Below are positions 17,086 through 25,168 of a stretch of DNA of 64,000 nucleotides, one piece after another. The stretch comes from G963664115 sp965263045 (lineage in GTDB: Bacteria; Acidobacteriota; Terriglobia; 20CM-2-55-15). The notes beneath the pieces are model-generated. The model saw only the letters and a program-made list of their open reading frames with translations, was not told where the DNA came from and made no database searches. The position numbers were made by a program, and so were the translations under genes. Position 1 is the first letter of the stretch, and each line of letters starts with the position of its first letter. The stretch spans positions 5,270,001 through 5,334,000 of the forward strand of contig CBDHGK010000041.1 in NCBI GenBank assembly GCA_965263045.1, given 5' to 3'.

Positions 17086-17187
17086 GCGGATAAGCGGAAT
17101 AGTCAGGGTTTGACGAAAATGGAAAGACGGACAGTGTCGCCGTATGGGTGTTATGTCAACCCGTGCGCGGCCGCAGTCCGGCGCGCG
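17086..17187 (+). mobile_element. Short IS91-type end-to-end element (PATE-like)
   Basis: 102 bp. The left 64 bp (GCGGATAAGCGG, CAGGGT, GACAGTGTCGCC, TATGGG) match the left end of the IS91-like element at 44135. The right 38 bp (GTTATGTCAACCCGTGCGCG to CCGGCGCGCG) match that element's right end at 48339-48376 with one mismatch. The two ends are fused with nothing between, as in non-autonomous IS91 relatives. The rest of the gene-free stretch 16688-17428 shows nothing I can name. Confidence 0.6.
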
Positions 17188-17428
17188 AAAGCGCCACACC
17201 CTCCATTTACTTTGTCGAAATACCGCATATTCAGACTATTCCCGCCACATTGTCATTCCATATGCTCGGGTACGGATCGGAATGATCGCTGCATCACTTT
17301 GAAGGTATAAGAACCAACCACTTACATTAGGACCAGCCCGCAATCTACTGGAGCACGAATTGCACTCAATGAAGTGTTGATGAAGACCGAAAGCATGTGA
17401 TTATAGTGGCAACGAGAAGGCGGTTTCC

Positions 17429-18208
17429 ATGTGGAAAACTCAAAAGGATATCGTGAACGAAGGAAGCGCAAGTCGATGGCCGTCCAGTTCGACCGTTCAT
17501 TGTGCTGATGGTGGTAAAGCCAACATTAAGTTGGTCATTTGGGACCCTTACGTCAAGCTCTCGAATTCCCACAGCCTAACAACTCCACTTGACGAGCGTC
17601 GTCGTGATTTGTGGATTTCCTTCGATGCGGATGAAGTATTCGTACCCGACCTCAGCCCGCCGTACGTGAAGCAAGCGGTTCCCATCGTCCCAGTGGTATA
17701 TCGAAGGAGAGTCTACAGCAGCCCCGACGTCAAGTTGCATGCCTCCGAGAGAACTTTGTCACTGGAACCTGGCTACCGCCGCATTCTGGAGATCGCTGAG
17801 TCCGTTAATGAACCGATCGATCTGCCAACCGGCGAAGCATTCCTCAGGCGCCACCGTGGCGACGTATACACCACCCACTGTGACGAGCCGAACGATGCGA
17901 TGTTCGCAATTACAGTCCTGAAGCAAGCTGCATCGGAGTCCGAATCCCCGCAGGCTTTTCTGGAGATGCTGCTGGTTCCACCAAGACTTGGTATCTTGCG
18001 ACGTCGGCCTATGGTCGTTGTATCTACTGCCGTCGCGTTGACGCTCGTATCGTTGCTCTGCATAGCAGCTCTGATCCTCAGTTCGTTCAATCCGGAGCTG
18101 GCTTTCCTCGAAGCCGTCCTTAATGTTCTGACTGCCATTGTCGCCCTTGCTATTGTTGGGGGTTTGATACAAGCGCTGAGTCGGGTATTGGGCATCGATG
18201 ACTGGTAA
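17429..18208 (+). CDS. Unknown protein with two C-terminal membrane helices
   Basis: 259 residues, not recognised. The first 190 are soluble and acidic, including DEVFVPDLSPPYVKQAVPIV and EPIDLPTGEAFLRRHRGDVY. Two hydrophobic segments close the protein at about 196-222 (VVVSTAVALTLVSLLCIAALIL) and 228-250 (FLEAVLNVLTAIVALAIVGG). An RRR group sits just before the first, so the soluble part is probably cytoplasmic. No Shine-Dalgarno stands out before ATG 17429. It lies between two IS91-end repeats, so it may be cargo. Confidence 0.55.
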   Translation: MWKTQKDIVNEGSASRWPSSSTVHCADGGKANIKLVIWDPYVKLSNSHSLTTPLDERRRDLWISFDADEVFVPDLSPPYVKQAVPIVPVVYRRRVYSSPDVKLHASERTLSLEPGYRRILEIAESVNEPIDLPTGEAFLRRHRGDVYTTHCDEPNDAMFAITVLKQAASESESPQAFLEMLLVPPRLGILRRRPMVVVSTAVALTLVSLLCIAALILSSFNPELAFLEAVLNVLTAIVALAIVGGLIQALSRVLGIDDW

Positions 18209-18240
18209 ATGCGCTTCACGACGGAAACGAGCTACACGGT

Positions 18241-18426
18241 GCGGATAAGCGATTTAAGCAGGGTCCGGCACCTATTGCAGCGCTGACAGTGTCGCCCTAT
18301 GGGCGTTGAACTAAATCCGCTTCGCGGATAGATCCAAAATGCTGCGTTGAAGATCCTGTCGATTATTGAAATTCGCGTTCTCGATGCGTTCGTTTCAGTA
18401 TCTCTTCCGGGGAAAGTCATCACCCT
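18241..18426 (+). repeat. 186-bp repeat shared with the left end of the IS91-like element
   Basis: It differs from 44135-44320 at only four positions. It starts GCGGATAAGCG and includes a small hairpin (ATCCGC-TTC-GCGGAT) and one arm of the hairpin that precedes the recombinase in the full element. Here it ends abruptly in an IS4 transposase fragment. Confidence 0.8.
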
Positions 18427-18838
18427 GTTTCCAGAAACGGAGTTCTCAGCACCGGACGTGTTGCAATGGTATCGACTCCGATGGCCGGTCGAACTGGTCT
18501 TCAAGAGATTCAAGTCGATCGCGCAATTGGCCATCTCCCAAAGTACGATGATGAAAGCGCTAAGGCGTGGCTCTACGGCAAGCTTTTCGTGGCGCTGCTT
18601 ACGGAGAAGCTGATTGCCCATGCGGAATCTATTTCCCCCTGGGGATACGGCATGGAAGAATCGCCGCCCACAGAGTGCGTGGCGTGAATTCGGAATGGTG
18701 CTCAACCAAATAAAGCGCACAATCGAACCGCGACTGCGTTTGTCGGAAATGCTCCACGATTGGGGACACATCTCGAAATCCTTGGCAGAGCGTCCTCGAC
18801 AACGAACAACGCAGTTGACGCGCTATTTCGAATACTGA
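18427..18838 (+). pseudogene. IS4-family transposase C-terminal remnant, frameshifted
   Basis: The first frame holds the diagnostic YREK box exactly: YRLRWPVELVFKRFK (Y-x2-R-x3-E-x6-K). The sequence then shifts frame to GHLPKYDDESAKAWLYGKLF VALLTEKLI and again to EFGMVLNQIKRTIEPRLRLS, ending LTRYFEY. At least two frameshifts and a missing N-terminal two thirds make it dead. It abuts the 186-bp IS91-type repeat directly. Confidence 0.8.
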
Positions 18839-18933
18839 TAAACAAGTTAGCGCTTATGGGGAAATGCCCCCCAGCTCGTCGCTTGTATGAAGTGAACTGT
18901 GGTCGGAATGACATACACGGAGCACCTTCCCAT

Positions 18934-19480
18934 TTACAAAAGCGCGGGTCGTGTGCTCCTCGCAACCTCGATCTTCAAACCATTGACGACCCAGATCACC
19001 CACCATCGAACGTAGTTTCCGATGCATCGACCTGCAGGATATCCTGAGTCAATTGCGTCTAGTAATGGCCTCGAAGTTTCCTGCTGCGCGCTTTCTGCCT
19101 CACGTCCACCCCGATCATGCCGATATTCGCCCCACCGAACCGCCACGGCCATCAAACTGCGCCGTAGCCGCTTCCGCCTCGTTCGAACATGAATAGTGAA
19201 TTTTCCTCGCCGGCTTCGTTTACAGATGTGTGTGAATCCAAGAAAATCGAAGGTTGTAGGCACGTGATAAATTTCGGAATTGTATCCTCGCGGCCCACTC
19301 CTTCGCTGTCTGCGCTTCTCTCCCGCCGATCACCTGGCGACAGGCAACCCTCGCTACCGGCCTGCCTGCTACGACTCTAGCCGGACTGGACTTTCACCCG
19401 TTGGATTCATTTCGAAAAGTTTAATAGGCTCACATCGAATTCCCCTTTTCCCAACCGTTGCTTGGCGCGATAGATCGCTT
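18934..19480 (-). mobile_element. Group II intron remnant: 5' RNA domain fused to the end of its reverse transcriptase
   Basis: Read on the minus strand, 19480-19265 contains the domain I hallmark GGTGAAAGTCCAGTCCGGCT, then AGAGTCGTAGCAGGC and CAGGCCGGTAGCGAGGG, as in bacterial group II introns. It passes straight into a reverse-transcriptase/maturase tail (19263-18934): TFDFLGFTHICKRSRRGKFT, HVRTRRKRLRRSLMAV. The RT catalytic domains are missing, and the tail itself decays after about 45 residues. The element is therefore an internally deleted, inactive intron. Confidence 0.75.
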
Positions 19481-19551
19481 ATCCGCTGACTCCATCGAGC
19501 CCAAGTTGATTATGGCCGCGTGACACACCGATACGCTGATTACGATTCGAC

Positions 19552-19579
19552 TTGACAGCCCTTGGGTCCTATGTAAAAT
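19552..19579 (+). promoter_or_regulatory. Promoter of the beta-propeller gene
   Basis: TTGACA (19552-19557), a 16-nt spacer and TAAAAT (19574-19579), preceded by TATG as a partial extended -10. It lies 58 nt before the start codon. Confidence 0.6.
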
Positions 19580-19636
19580 CCCGTCAGATAGCGAAGGTTT
19601 ACTATTGCTCGCAAATTAACTGAGGGAGGGCGTTGC

Positions 19637-20650
19637 ATGAAGAGATGCGTGTGTATGATTTTGGCGGTCTTGGCTCTGGCGGCTGGCGCTTTTGCACAGA
19701 CCTCGAACCCAAACTATGAGGTCATGCTATTTGGCTCGCCCCCGCCGGGACAAGATACATGGGGTCGGCCACGTTGGGTAGCCGCTGATGGGAAGGGAAC
19801 GATCATCGTAATCCGGCCTTCCGGCCCACCGATTGCGCCGGCTGAGCAGTCCTCGGTCCTCATTTTCAACCGTGCGGGAGAACTCCAGAAAACCTGGGGT
19901 GACGGTTTGTTTCCCAATGCGCACAGCGTCGATTTTGACGATGAAGGAAACCTCTGGATCACCGATCGCGGCATCCATATGGTTTACAAGTACACGATGG
20001 ACGGACGGCAACTTATGGCGCTCGGGAAGAAGGGTGTGGCCGGCGACAATGAATCGACGGACGCTTTCAACGGCCCTACCGACGTCGCCTTGACTCGGAA
20101 TGGTGACTTCTTCGTGTCCGACGGTCAGGCGGACGACGGTGATGGGAACTCCCGAGTCGTGCACTTCTCGAAAGATGGAGAGTTCATTAAGATCATTGGC
20201 GGTACGAAGGGATCAGGACCTGGACAATTCGATACGCCTCATGCCCTCGCTATCGATTCGAAAGACCGCCTGCTCGTTCTTGAGTGGCAGAGTGAATCGG
20301 GCAAACCGCGCGTTCAGGTTTTCGATCAGAATGGAGAGTTTATCGAACAGTGGGCCAACATCGGCTTTGGGCGACCCACCGGAATCGCAATCGCGGCAGA
20401 CGACACGGTCTACATCGGAGACACCGATGCTAATGCGATCTTTGTCTTGAAGGACGGGGAAGAAATCGATGTGATTGGAGATCTGGGGGCACGGCCGCAC
20501 AGTGTCGCGCTGGATCCGCAAACCGGGGTGATGTACTTTGTTGATCCCCCCACAGCACTGTCGCAGGGCCAGGGAGGCGGTAGCTCGTCGAACATCCGGG
20601 TTGAAGGCCAGTATGGAGGGTTCGTTAAGACGGTCGTAAAGAAGGAATAG
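19637..20650 (+). CDS. Secreted NHL-repeat six-bladed beta-propeller protein
   Basis: 337 residues. Signal peptide MKRCVCMILAVLALAAGAFA with cleavage before QTSNP. The mature protein repeats NHL-type blades, for example PNAHSVDFDDEGNLWITDRG, NGPTDVALTRNGDFFVSDGQ, TPHALAIDSKDRLLVLEW, RPTGIAIAADDTVYIGDTDA and RPHSVALDPQTGVMYFVD. This spacing is that of peptidyl-alpha-hydroxyglycine alpha-amidating lyase-like and related propellers; I cannot tell whether lyase activity is kept. GAGGGAGG Shine-Dalgarno before ATG 19637. It is a single gene with its own promoter, intact within mobile debris. Confidence 0.85.
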   Translation: MKRCVCMILAVLALAAGAFAQTSNPNYEVMLFGSPPPGQDTWGRPRWVAADGKGTIIVIRPSGPPIAPAEQSSVLIFNRAGELQKTWGDGLFPNAHSVDFDDEGNLWITDRGIHMVYKYTMDGRQLMALGKKGVAGDNESTDAFNGPTDVALTRNGDFFVSDGQADDGDGNSRVVHFSKDGEFIKIIGGTKGSGPGQFDTPHALAIDSKDRLLVLEWQSESGKPRVQVFDQNGEFIEQWANIGFGRPTGIAIAADDTVYIGDTDANAIFVLKDGEEIDVIGDLGARPHSVALDPQTGVMYFVDPPTALSQGQGGGSSSNIRVEGQYGGFVKTVVKKE

Positions 20651-20758
20651 CCTCCGGGTGGAAGGCTTTCGACCTCCCCTGCATCCGCGTCAGTGTTTCC
20701 AGGACTCAATAAGGCGATTCGCATGTGAATAGGAACATGGTTACGGACCGTTCTAGCC

Positions 20759-20874
20759 CTAGGAGTCTGCGCCGTAGAAAAAACCCGGCACTACATATCG
20801 ACGCTAAGCGCTGTATACCCACAACATACCGTGGCCATAATGGCCTAAAAGCGTTCTACGGCGCAGGCTCCTAG
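20759..20874 (+). mobile_element. 116-bp MITE derived from the IS1182-family element
   Basis: The terminal inverted repeats CTAGGAGTCTGCGCCGTAGA and TCTACGGCGCAGGCTCCTAG match the ends of the IS1182-family element at 40171-41727 (one mismatch in the left arm). About 75 bp of non-coding sequence separates them. CTAG at each edge is either the target duplication or part of the repeat. It would be moved only by the transposase of the parent element. Confidence 0.85.
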
Positions 20875-21135
20875 TGGGCGGCCGTCAACCCGACACTCGA
20901 CCTCAACCCACGGCTGCCCGTCGTCGGTCGCATCAGCCGCCCACCGCCACCGGCCGACGTGCAGCGCGGGCGCTGTCACACCCCACGTCCACCCAATTCC
21001 ATACTCATCGTTGGACGTGATTACCTCGGGGAGCTGATACAGGTCCACGAACGGCGACGCTGTCTCATCCGGCGCGCCCTGCATCGTAACGAGACTCAGG
21101 GCGGCCAGCATCGCGTAACTCTGTGCTGACCTCAT
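20845..21135 (-). CDS. Small secreted protein with a MITE-encoded C-terminus
   Basis: 96 residues. A likely signal sequence (SAQSYAMLAALSLVTMQGAP) precedes a short soluble domain, LPEVITSNDEYGIGWTWGVT to GQPWVEVECRVDGRP. The last residues LGACAVERF are encoded inside the MITE at 20759-20874, so the native C-terminus has been replaced. I do not recognise the family. It follows the HNH/excalibur pseudogene on the same strand by 15 nt and may have formed an operon with it. Confidence 0.5.
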   Translation of the reverse strand: MRSAQSYAMLAALSLVTMQGAPDETASPFVDLYQLPEVITSNDEYGIGWTWGVTAPALHVGRWRWAADATDDGQPWVEVECRVDGRPLGACAVERF

Positions 21136-21150
21136 GTTCCTTTCTTCTCT

Positions 21151-21963
21151 CTATTCGCAGACCACGCCATCCCCGTCGCCGTCCAGCATGAACGGGTATG
21201 CCGGATGCCCGCGCCTCACCGGCACGATCCCGTGCGCCCGTGCTTCAGCGCATGAAATCCGCCTGTTCCTATTGGTGTCCCATTGGGTGAGCGTAGCGCC
21301 CCCTTCTCGCCCCCCTTGTGGGGTGTTGGGGTGTTGGATCGAGGTGCGACGGGAGACGGCGGTGCGGTGGCGAAGATCATGGCCGTCGAATTGCATCCGG
21401 CCAAGATCCGATCGAGGGCCGTGGCTTCCATGCGGTCGATCGTTAGACCGTATTTCAGCCGTACCCCCAGGACGCGGCCGGCGAACCAGCATCTATTCAA
21501 GGTTGGTATCCATGCCGCGGCATCCCGGTCGTTCTTCGCTGCTCGATTGACCTCCGGGGAAGCCAGAGTGATATTCAAGAAGCCAGAGTGATATTCAACA
21601 GGTCATTGGCGAATGCCCGCTTTGTGGCATCATCCGCCGCACATAGCCCGGAATCGTGCGCCGCGCTTCGTGCCACGATATGCTCGATGTCGGTGTCCGT
21701 CGGCCGGGAGAAGGTCCGGCTGGAGTAGGGTCCATAGATCCGCCCCCCATCGCGGCGATCGCCGCGCGCTCCAAAGTTTGGGAATATCCATAGTCATCGC
21801 TGTTGTAGGGTGCGCATCGGTTTTCCGATGCCACAACCAGACCACGCCAACTCCCCTGGCCCCAGGCGGCCGGGGTGGCCGCTAGGCCGAGGATGGCACC
21901 GGCGGCCACCCACAGGGCGTTGTGCCTCATTCTCATGTGTCCTCTGTAATCGGCTGATACCAT
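21151..21963 (-). pseudogene. Secreted HNH (DUF1524-like) nuclease with excalibur calcium-binding domain, frameshifted
   Basis: Read in pieces on the minus strand: a signal peptide and SENRCAPYNSDDYGYSQTLE; then, after a shift at a GGGGG run, TDTDIEHIVARSAAHDSGLC and KRAFANDLLNITLAS; then, after a 20-bp tandem duplication (TTGAATATCACTCTGGCTTC twice), NRAAKNDRDAAAWIPTLNRC and YGLTIDRMEATALDRILAGC; and finally, after another shift, an excalibur domain NRNRRISCAEARAHGI and LDGDGDGVVCE. The DIEHIV motif is the HNH core. Three frame breaks make a single product impossible. Two fall in G-runs and could be assembly errors; the duplication is a real lesion. Confidence 0.75.
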
Positions 21964-21968
21964 AGATC

Positions 21969-22002
21969 ATAGACAACACAGACACTGTCGTTATCTGTCT
22001 AT
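21969..22002 (+). promoter_or_regulatory. Inverted repeat before the HTH gene
   Basis: ATAGACA (21969-21975) and TGTCTAT (21996-22002) form a 7-bp dyad with a 20-nt spacer in the divergent region between the nuclease pseudogene and the HTH gene. It could be an operator for the HTH protein. No clear -35/-10 pair is seen. Confidence 0.3.
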
Positions 22003-22074
22003 AAGCTGTCCTTGTTCATGCTATTATGCCCCCGAGCCCTGTGTGGCTCTACTTCCGATTGCGGGGGAGACAAC

Positions 22075-22563
22075 ATGAAAGGCGATCAATTTTCCGATTG
22101 GCTCTCGAAAGCCACGGCGGCGCAGATACTTGGGTGTTCCGAGAAGACTATTGAGCGGCTGGCAACTCAGAAGAAGATTCAAAAAGTCATGCGGCGCATT
22201 CCGGGGAGGCGGTCCACGCCGGTCTACCATCCCGGAGACGTTGAAACGCTCCGATCGGCGTCCGCACGGCTTGAGCCGTTCCCGGTGGCCTCACCGGCGG
22301 CCCCGCGTGGCAAGGCCGCCGCGCTTGTCCCGGCCGGCCCCTCCGGACGCAGCGCGGGTGACATGTTCTTGCAGCTTTTGACATCGGGCATTCCCCGACC
22401 ATCTATCGGTCCTAGGCACAAGCTCTTTCTGACTCTGAAAGAAGCAGCCGAATATTCGGGCATGTCGCGCGGCTGGCTACTGAGCAAGATCAAAGACGGG
22501 GAGCTGGCCGCCATCAAGGTTGGTGGTTGGAAAATTCGTCGGTCAGACCTGGAACAACTGTAA
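22075..22563 (+). CDS. Protein with two helix-turn-helix (excisionase-like) domains
   Basis: 162 residues from ATG 22075, which has GGGGGAG upstream; the in-frame start at 22012 adds an unlikely N-terminus. Domain 1 (residues 8-55) reads WLSKATAAQILGCSEKTIER with TPVYHPGDVETL, and domain 2 (120-162) reads FLTLKEAAEYSGMSRGWLLS with GGWKIRRSDLEQL. Both are the MerR/Xis-like winged helix that binds one DNA half-site, joined by a Pro/Ala-rich linker. Such a tandem could bind two sites as a monomer. The neighbours are mobile debris, so a role in an element's excision or control is possible but not shown. Confidence 0.65.
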   Translation: MKGDQFSDWLSKATAAQILGCSEKTIERLATQKKIQKVMRRIPGRRSTPVYHPGDVETLRSASARLEPFPVASPAAPRGKAAALVPAGPSGRSAGDMFLQLLTSGIPRPSIGPRHKLFLTLKEAAEYSGMSRGWLLSKIKDGELAAIKVGGWKIRRSDLEQL

Positions 22564-22625
22564 GGAGAGCGTTGTTGCATGGATCGGGGCGGAGATGGAA
22601 TTCCCCCTTTCCCCAAGCCGTAGCG

Positions 22626-23050
22626 TCAGGCGATGCGTTCGAACACAGGCCGTCCGGGTGCGGTCATTGTGTTCAGAACTTTCTGGCCGACCTGGATCTC
22701 CGTGATTTGCCTGGAGAAGCTGCGGGATTTGAGCTTGGGGCCGATGACACCCTTCCAACGGCCGATCTGCGTTTCTATCCGGCTGCGCTGGTTGTGCCCT
22801 GTGGCCAGTTGCCATGCCATGCGGCCGTTGCTGCGGATCTGGGCAATATGGCGATCCCGAACGGTTGGATCCTGCGCCGATTGCGGTCGGGTCACTGCGT
22901 TCTTTGGCGGCGGTATAACCACATCCAGGGTCTCCCCATACCGTTCCCTCAGCAGATCCCGTGTGGACGCTCCATCATAGGCGCCGTCAGCCAGAAAGCC
23001 CGTGACCGGGGCATCGAGTTGATCCAGGAGCCCGTATCTGGACTCCTCCT
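22626..23050 (-). pseudogene. IS5-family transposase C-terminal fragment
   Basis: The frame reads LLDQLDAPVTGFLADGAYDG (second catalytic Asp), then VIPPPKNAVTRPQSAQDPTV, RSRIETQIGRWKGVIGPKLK (catalytic Glu region) and ends LNTMTAPGRPVFERIA. The N-terminal half, including the first Asp, is absent. It may belong with the N-terminal IS5 piece at 24447-25055, with the IS110 gene between. The stretch 23050-23335 has no feature I can support. Confidence 0.75.
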
Positions 23051-23338
23051 GTCAAGTAGGCGCAGCTGTCCCATATCCTTTTCCCGAAGATTCTTTTCAG
23101 CATCCTGATATTTGATTTTCGAGTTGAGTGACAGATCGACTGCATCCGTATCTTCGGCCTCTCGAATGGAACGTTTGAGTTCCGGGCCATGATGAAATTC
23201 GCGCGCGGGGTGCCAACCGGGTAAACGGCCTCCAGGGGCCACGGCTTCTCCGGCGTTTCCCCGCGCCGGTCTGACCGGTACGTCATCAACTCGAACGTCG
23301 TCGCAGTCTACTGAAAGGATGTTCCTACAGTCATGGTG

Positions 23339-24373
23339 TCAGGCCGCCCGTCGGTCAGCCTCGTACGCCGTGTCCTGTGTCCACACGGCCCAAACCGTGC
23401 GGGCCAGTTTGTTGGCTAAAGCAACCGTGGCCGTGTTGTGCCCGCGGAGTGTGTGGAGACGGAGACCCCATTTCTGCAGAGCCGAAGGTTGCGCCCCTTT
23501 TCGATGCGCACTCCATAGCAGAGTGCGGCCACCGTGTATGAGCAGCATCCGCAGGTAGACGTTGCCTTGTTTGCTGATCGCTCCCAGCCGACGCCGGTTT
23601 CCGCTCGAACGCTCACGCGGGGTGAGTCCCAGATAACTGGCAAAGTGGCGACAGGATCGAAACCGTCGGGGGTCACCGACAAAACCTACCATCGCCGTGG
23701 AAGTCAACAGCCCGATTCCAGGGATCGAGCGCAGACGGGCCACCTCGGGCATCTGACGGGCCCGGGCTTCCAACTCCCGCTCCACCGATTGAATGCGTGC
23801 CTCCAGCTCGCGGATTTCGGTGCACACTTCCGAGAACATGACGCGTACGGTCATGGGGATCTCAACATCCGCATCTTCGATCAACCCCATGACTCCGGGC
23901 ACCAGCCGCCGGGCTCCCGTCGGCAGCACGAGCCCAAACTCTCCCAGCAGCCCCCGCACCATGTTGATGCGCGCCGTCCGGGTCCGCATCCAGGTCGACC
24001 GGATGCGGTGCAGGGCGGTGAGTTGCTGTTGCGCCACCGTCTTAATGGGTACCGCCCGAATATCGGCATTCCGGTGGGCCTCCAGCAACCCTTTTACATC
24101 CGCCCGATCCGTCTTACTCCTCGGTACGTAGGGCCGGACATACTGCGGTGAAATCAGTACCACTGTGTGCCCCAGTTTCTGGATCTCTCGTCCCCAGTGA
24201 TGGGCGGCACTGCAGGCTTCCATCACGACCGTCGCCAGCTCCTGATTCGCAAAAAACGACAAGAACTTTCCCCGGCTTAAACGGTATGTCTTCGTCATCT
24301 GCCCGGGGCGGTCGGAAATCCCAATCTCGAAAACATTCTTTGCCAGATCCACTGCGATCGTTTTACTCTTCAT
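23339..24373 (-). CDS. IS110-family transposase
   Basis: 344 residues, full length. The DEDD half is at the N-terminus: IAVDLAKNVFEIGI (Asp9), ATVVMEACSAAHHW (Glu52) and SKTDRADVKGL (Asp pair near 88-91). The C-terminal transposase_20 domain carries RSIPGIGLLTSTAMVGFVGD and FASYLGLTPRERSSGNRRRL GAISKQGN with the conserved serine. No lesions are seen. It lies between two IS5 transposase halves. IS110 elements move without long terminal repeats, so I cannot mark the element's edges. Confidence 0.93.
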   Translation of the reverse strand: MKSKTIAVDLAKNVFEIGISDRPGQMTKTYRLSRGKFLSFFANQELATVVMEACSAAHHWGREIQKLGHTVVLISPQYVRPYVPRSKTDRADVKGLLEAHRNADIRAVPIKTVAQQQLTALHRIRSTWMRTRTARINMVRGLLGEFGLVLPTGARRLVPGVMGLIEDADVEIPMTVRVMFSEVCTEIRELEARIQSVERELEARARQMPEVARLRSIPGIGLLTSTAMVGFVGDPRRFRSCRHFASYLGLTPRERSSGNRRRLGAISKQGNVYLRMLLIHGGRTLLWSAHRKGAQPSALQKWGLRLHTLRGHNTATVALANKLARTVWAVWTQDTAYEADRRAA

Positions 24374-24446
24374 CTCGGACTCCTTCTTGTTTACACGTCC
24401 TCGTGTTTAGCCCGCACCATCGCGAGGCTTCACAATGACTTTGGCA

Positions 24447-25055
24447 CTACGATGCCGACTCAGTCATCAAGGAGGAGTCCATCCCATCAGGTAAGGCGGT
24501 GCTGTCTCCAACGTCATCGTGAGTCAGATTGGCGCAAACAATCGCACCGCTGGCCAGGTCCAGTCCGAGGTGGAGTTTGCGCCAGCGGCGGCGTATTCCC
24601 CTGGTTTTATGCTTCTGCGCGAGCCATTCCCTCTCGCCGAAGATCTTGAGGCCGGTACTGTCCACCACCAGGTGGACAGCCACAGACCCGGCTTGCCTCA
24701 TCTGAGCAATACTCAAACCGTTTGCGCGACGCGACAGTATGGAGTAATCCGGCACCCGTATATCCAGCCCCATGAGCGTGCCGATGGATCCCATAAGTCC
24801 CTGCGTTTGTCGCAACCCCAGCCGATACGCCGTGCGCAGCGTCAGGCATGTCTCGATCGCCAGATCCGAGTATCTCCGCTGGCCACCCCGCGACGTGCGG
24901 CGCGGCGCGCTCCACACACTTTGAGCCTCCTCACTGACCCAGATCGTCAGATCACCCCGCTGGCGCAGGCTCTCGTTATATTCTGCCCAGTGGATCACCC
25001 GATACTGCGCCTTATCGAACTTGTGCCGTCGCGCTGCGTTGAACTTATGTGGCAT
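24447..25055 (-). pseudogene. IS5-family transposase N-terminal part, truncated
   Basis: From ATG 25055: MPHKFNAARRHKFDKAQYRV, TIWVSEEAQSVWSAPRRTSR, YRLGLRQTQGLMGSIGTLMG and VHLVVDSTGLKIFGEREW, with the first catalytic Asp in VVDSTGLK. It continues WRKLHLGLDLASGAIV to DSTALPD and then ends in unrelated residues, so the second Asp and the Glu are missing. A longer open frame reaches 25256. The sequence just upstream (VAWIIPKDALSSCFSTQG) recurs near 39390, so it belongs to the element's left region. Confidence 0.8.
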
Positions 25056-25168
25056 CCAGGTTATCCCCTGTGTTGAAAAACACGATGATAAGGCATCCTT
25101 CGGGATGATCCATGCAACAAGGTCGCGGAACTTCCTACTAAGATTGTCTTTCTGTGGACAGACGTTCA

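Noticed and set aside
20845..20871. The C-terminal LGACAVERF as a native part of the small secreted protein
   Set aside because: These codons are within the MITE inverted repeat.
23050..24447. The two IS5 transposase pieces as one element simply split by IS110
   Set aside because: The junction sequences on the two sides of the IS110 gene do not join cleanly (residues between TALPD and LLDQ are replaced by unrelated sequence), so common origin is possible but not shown.
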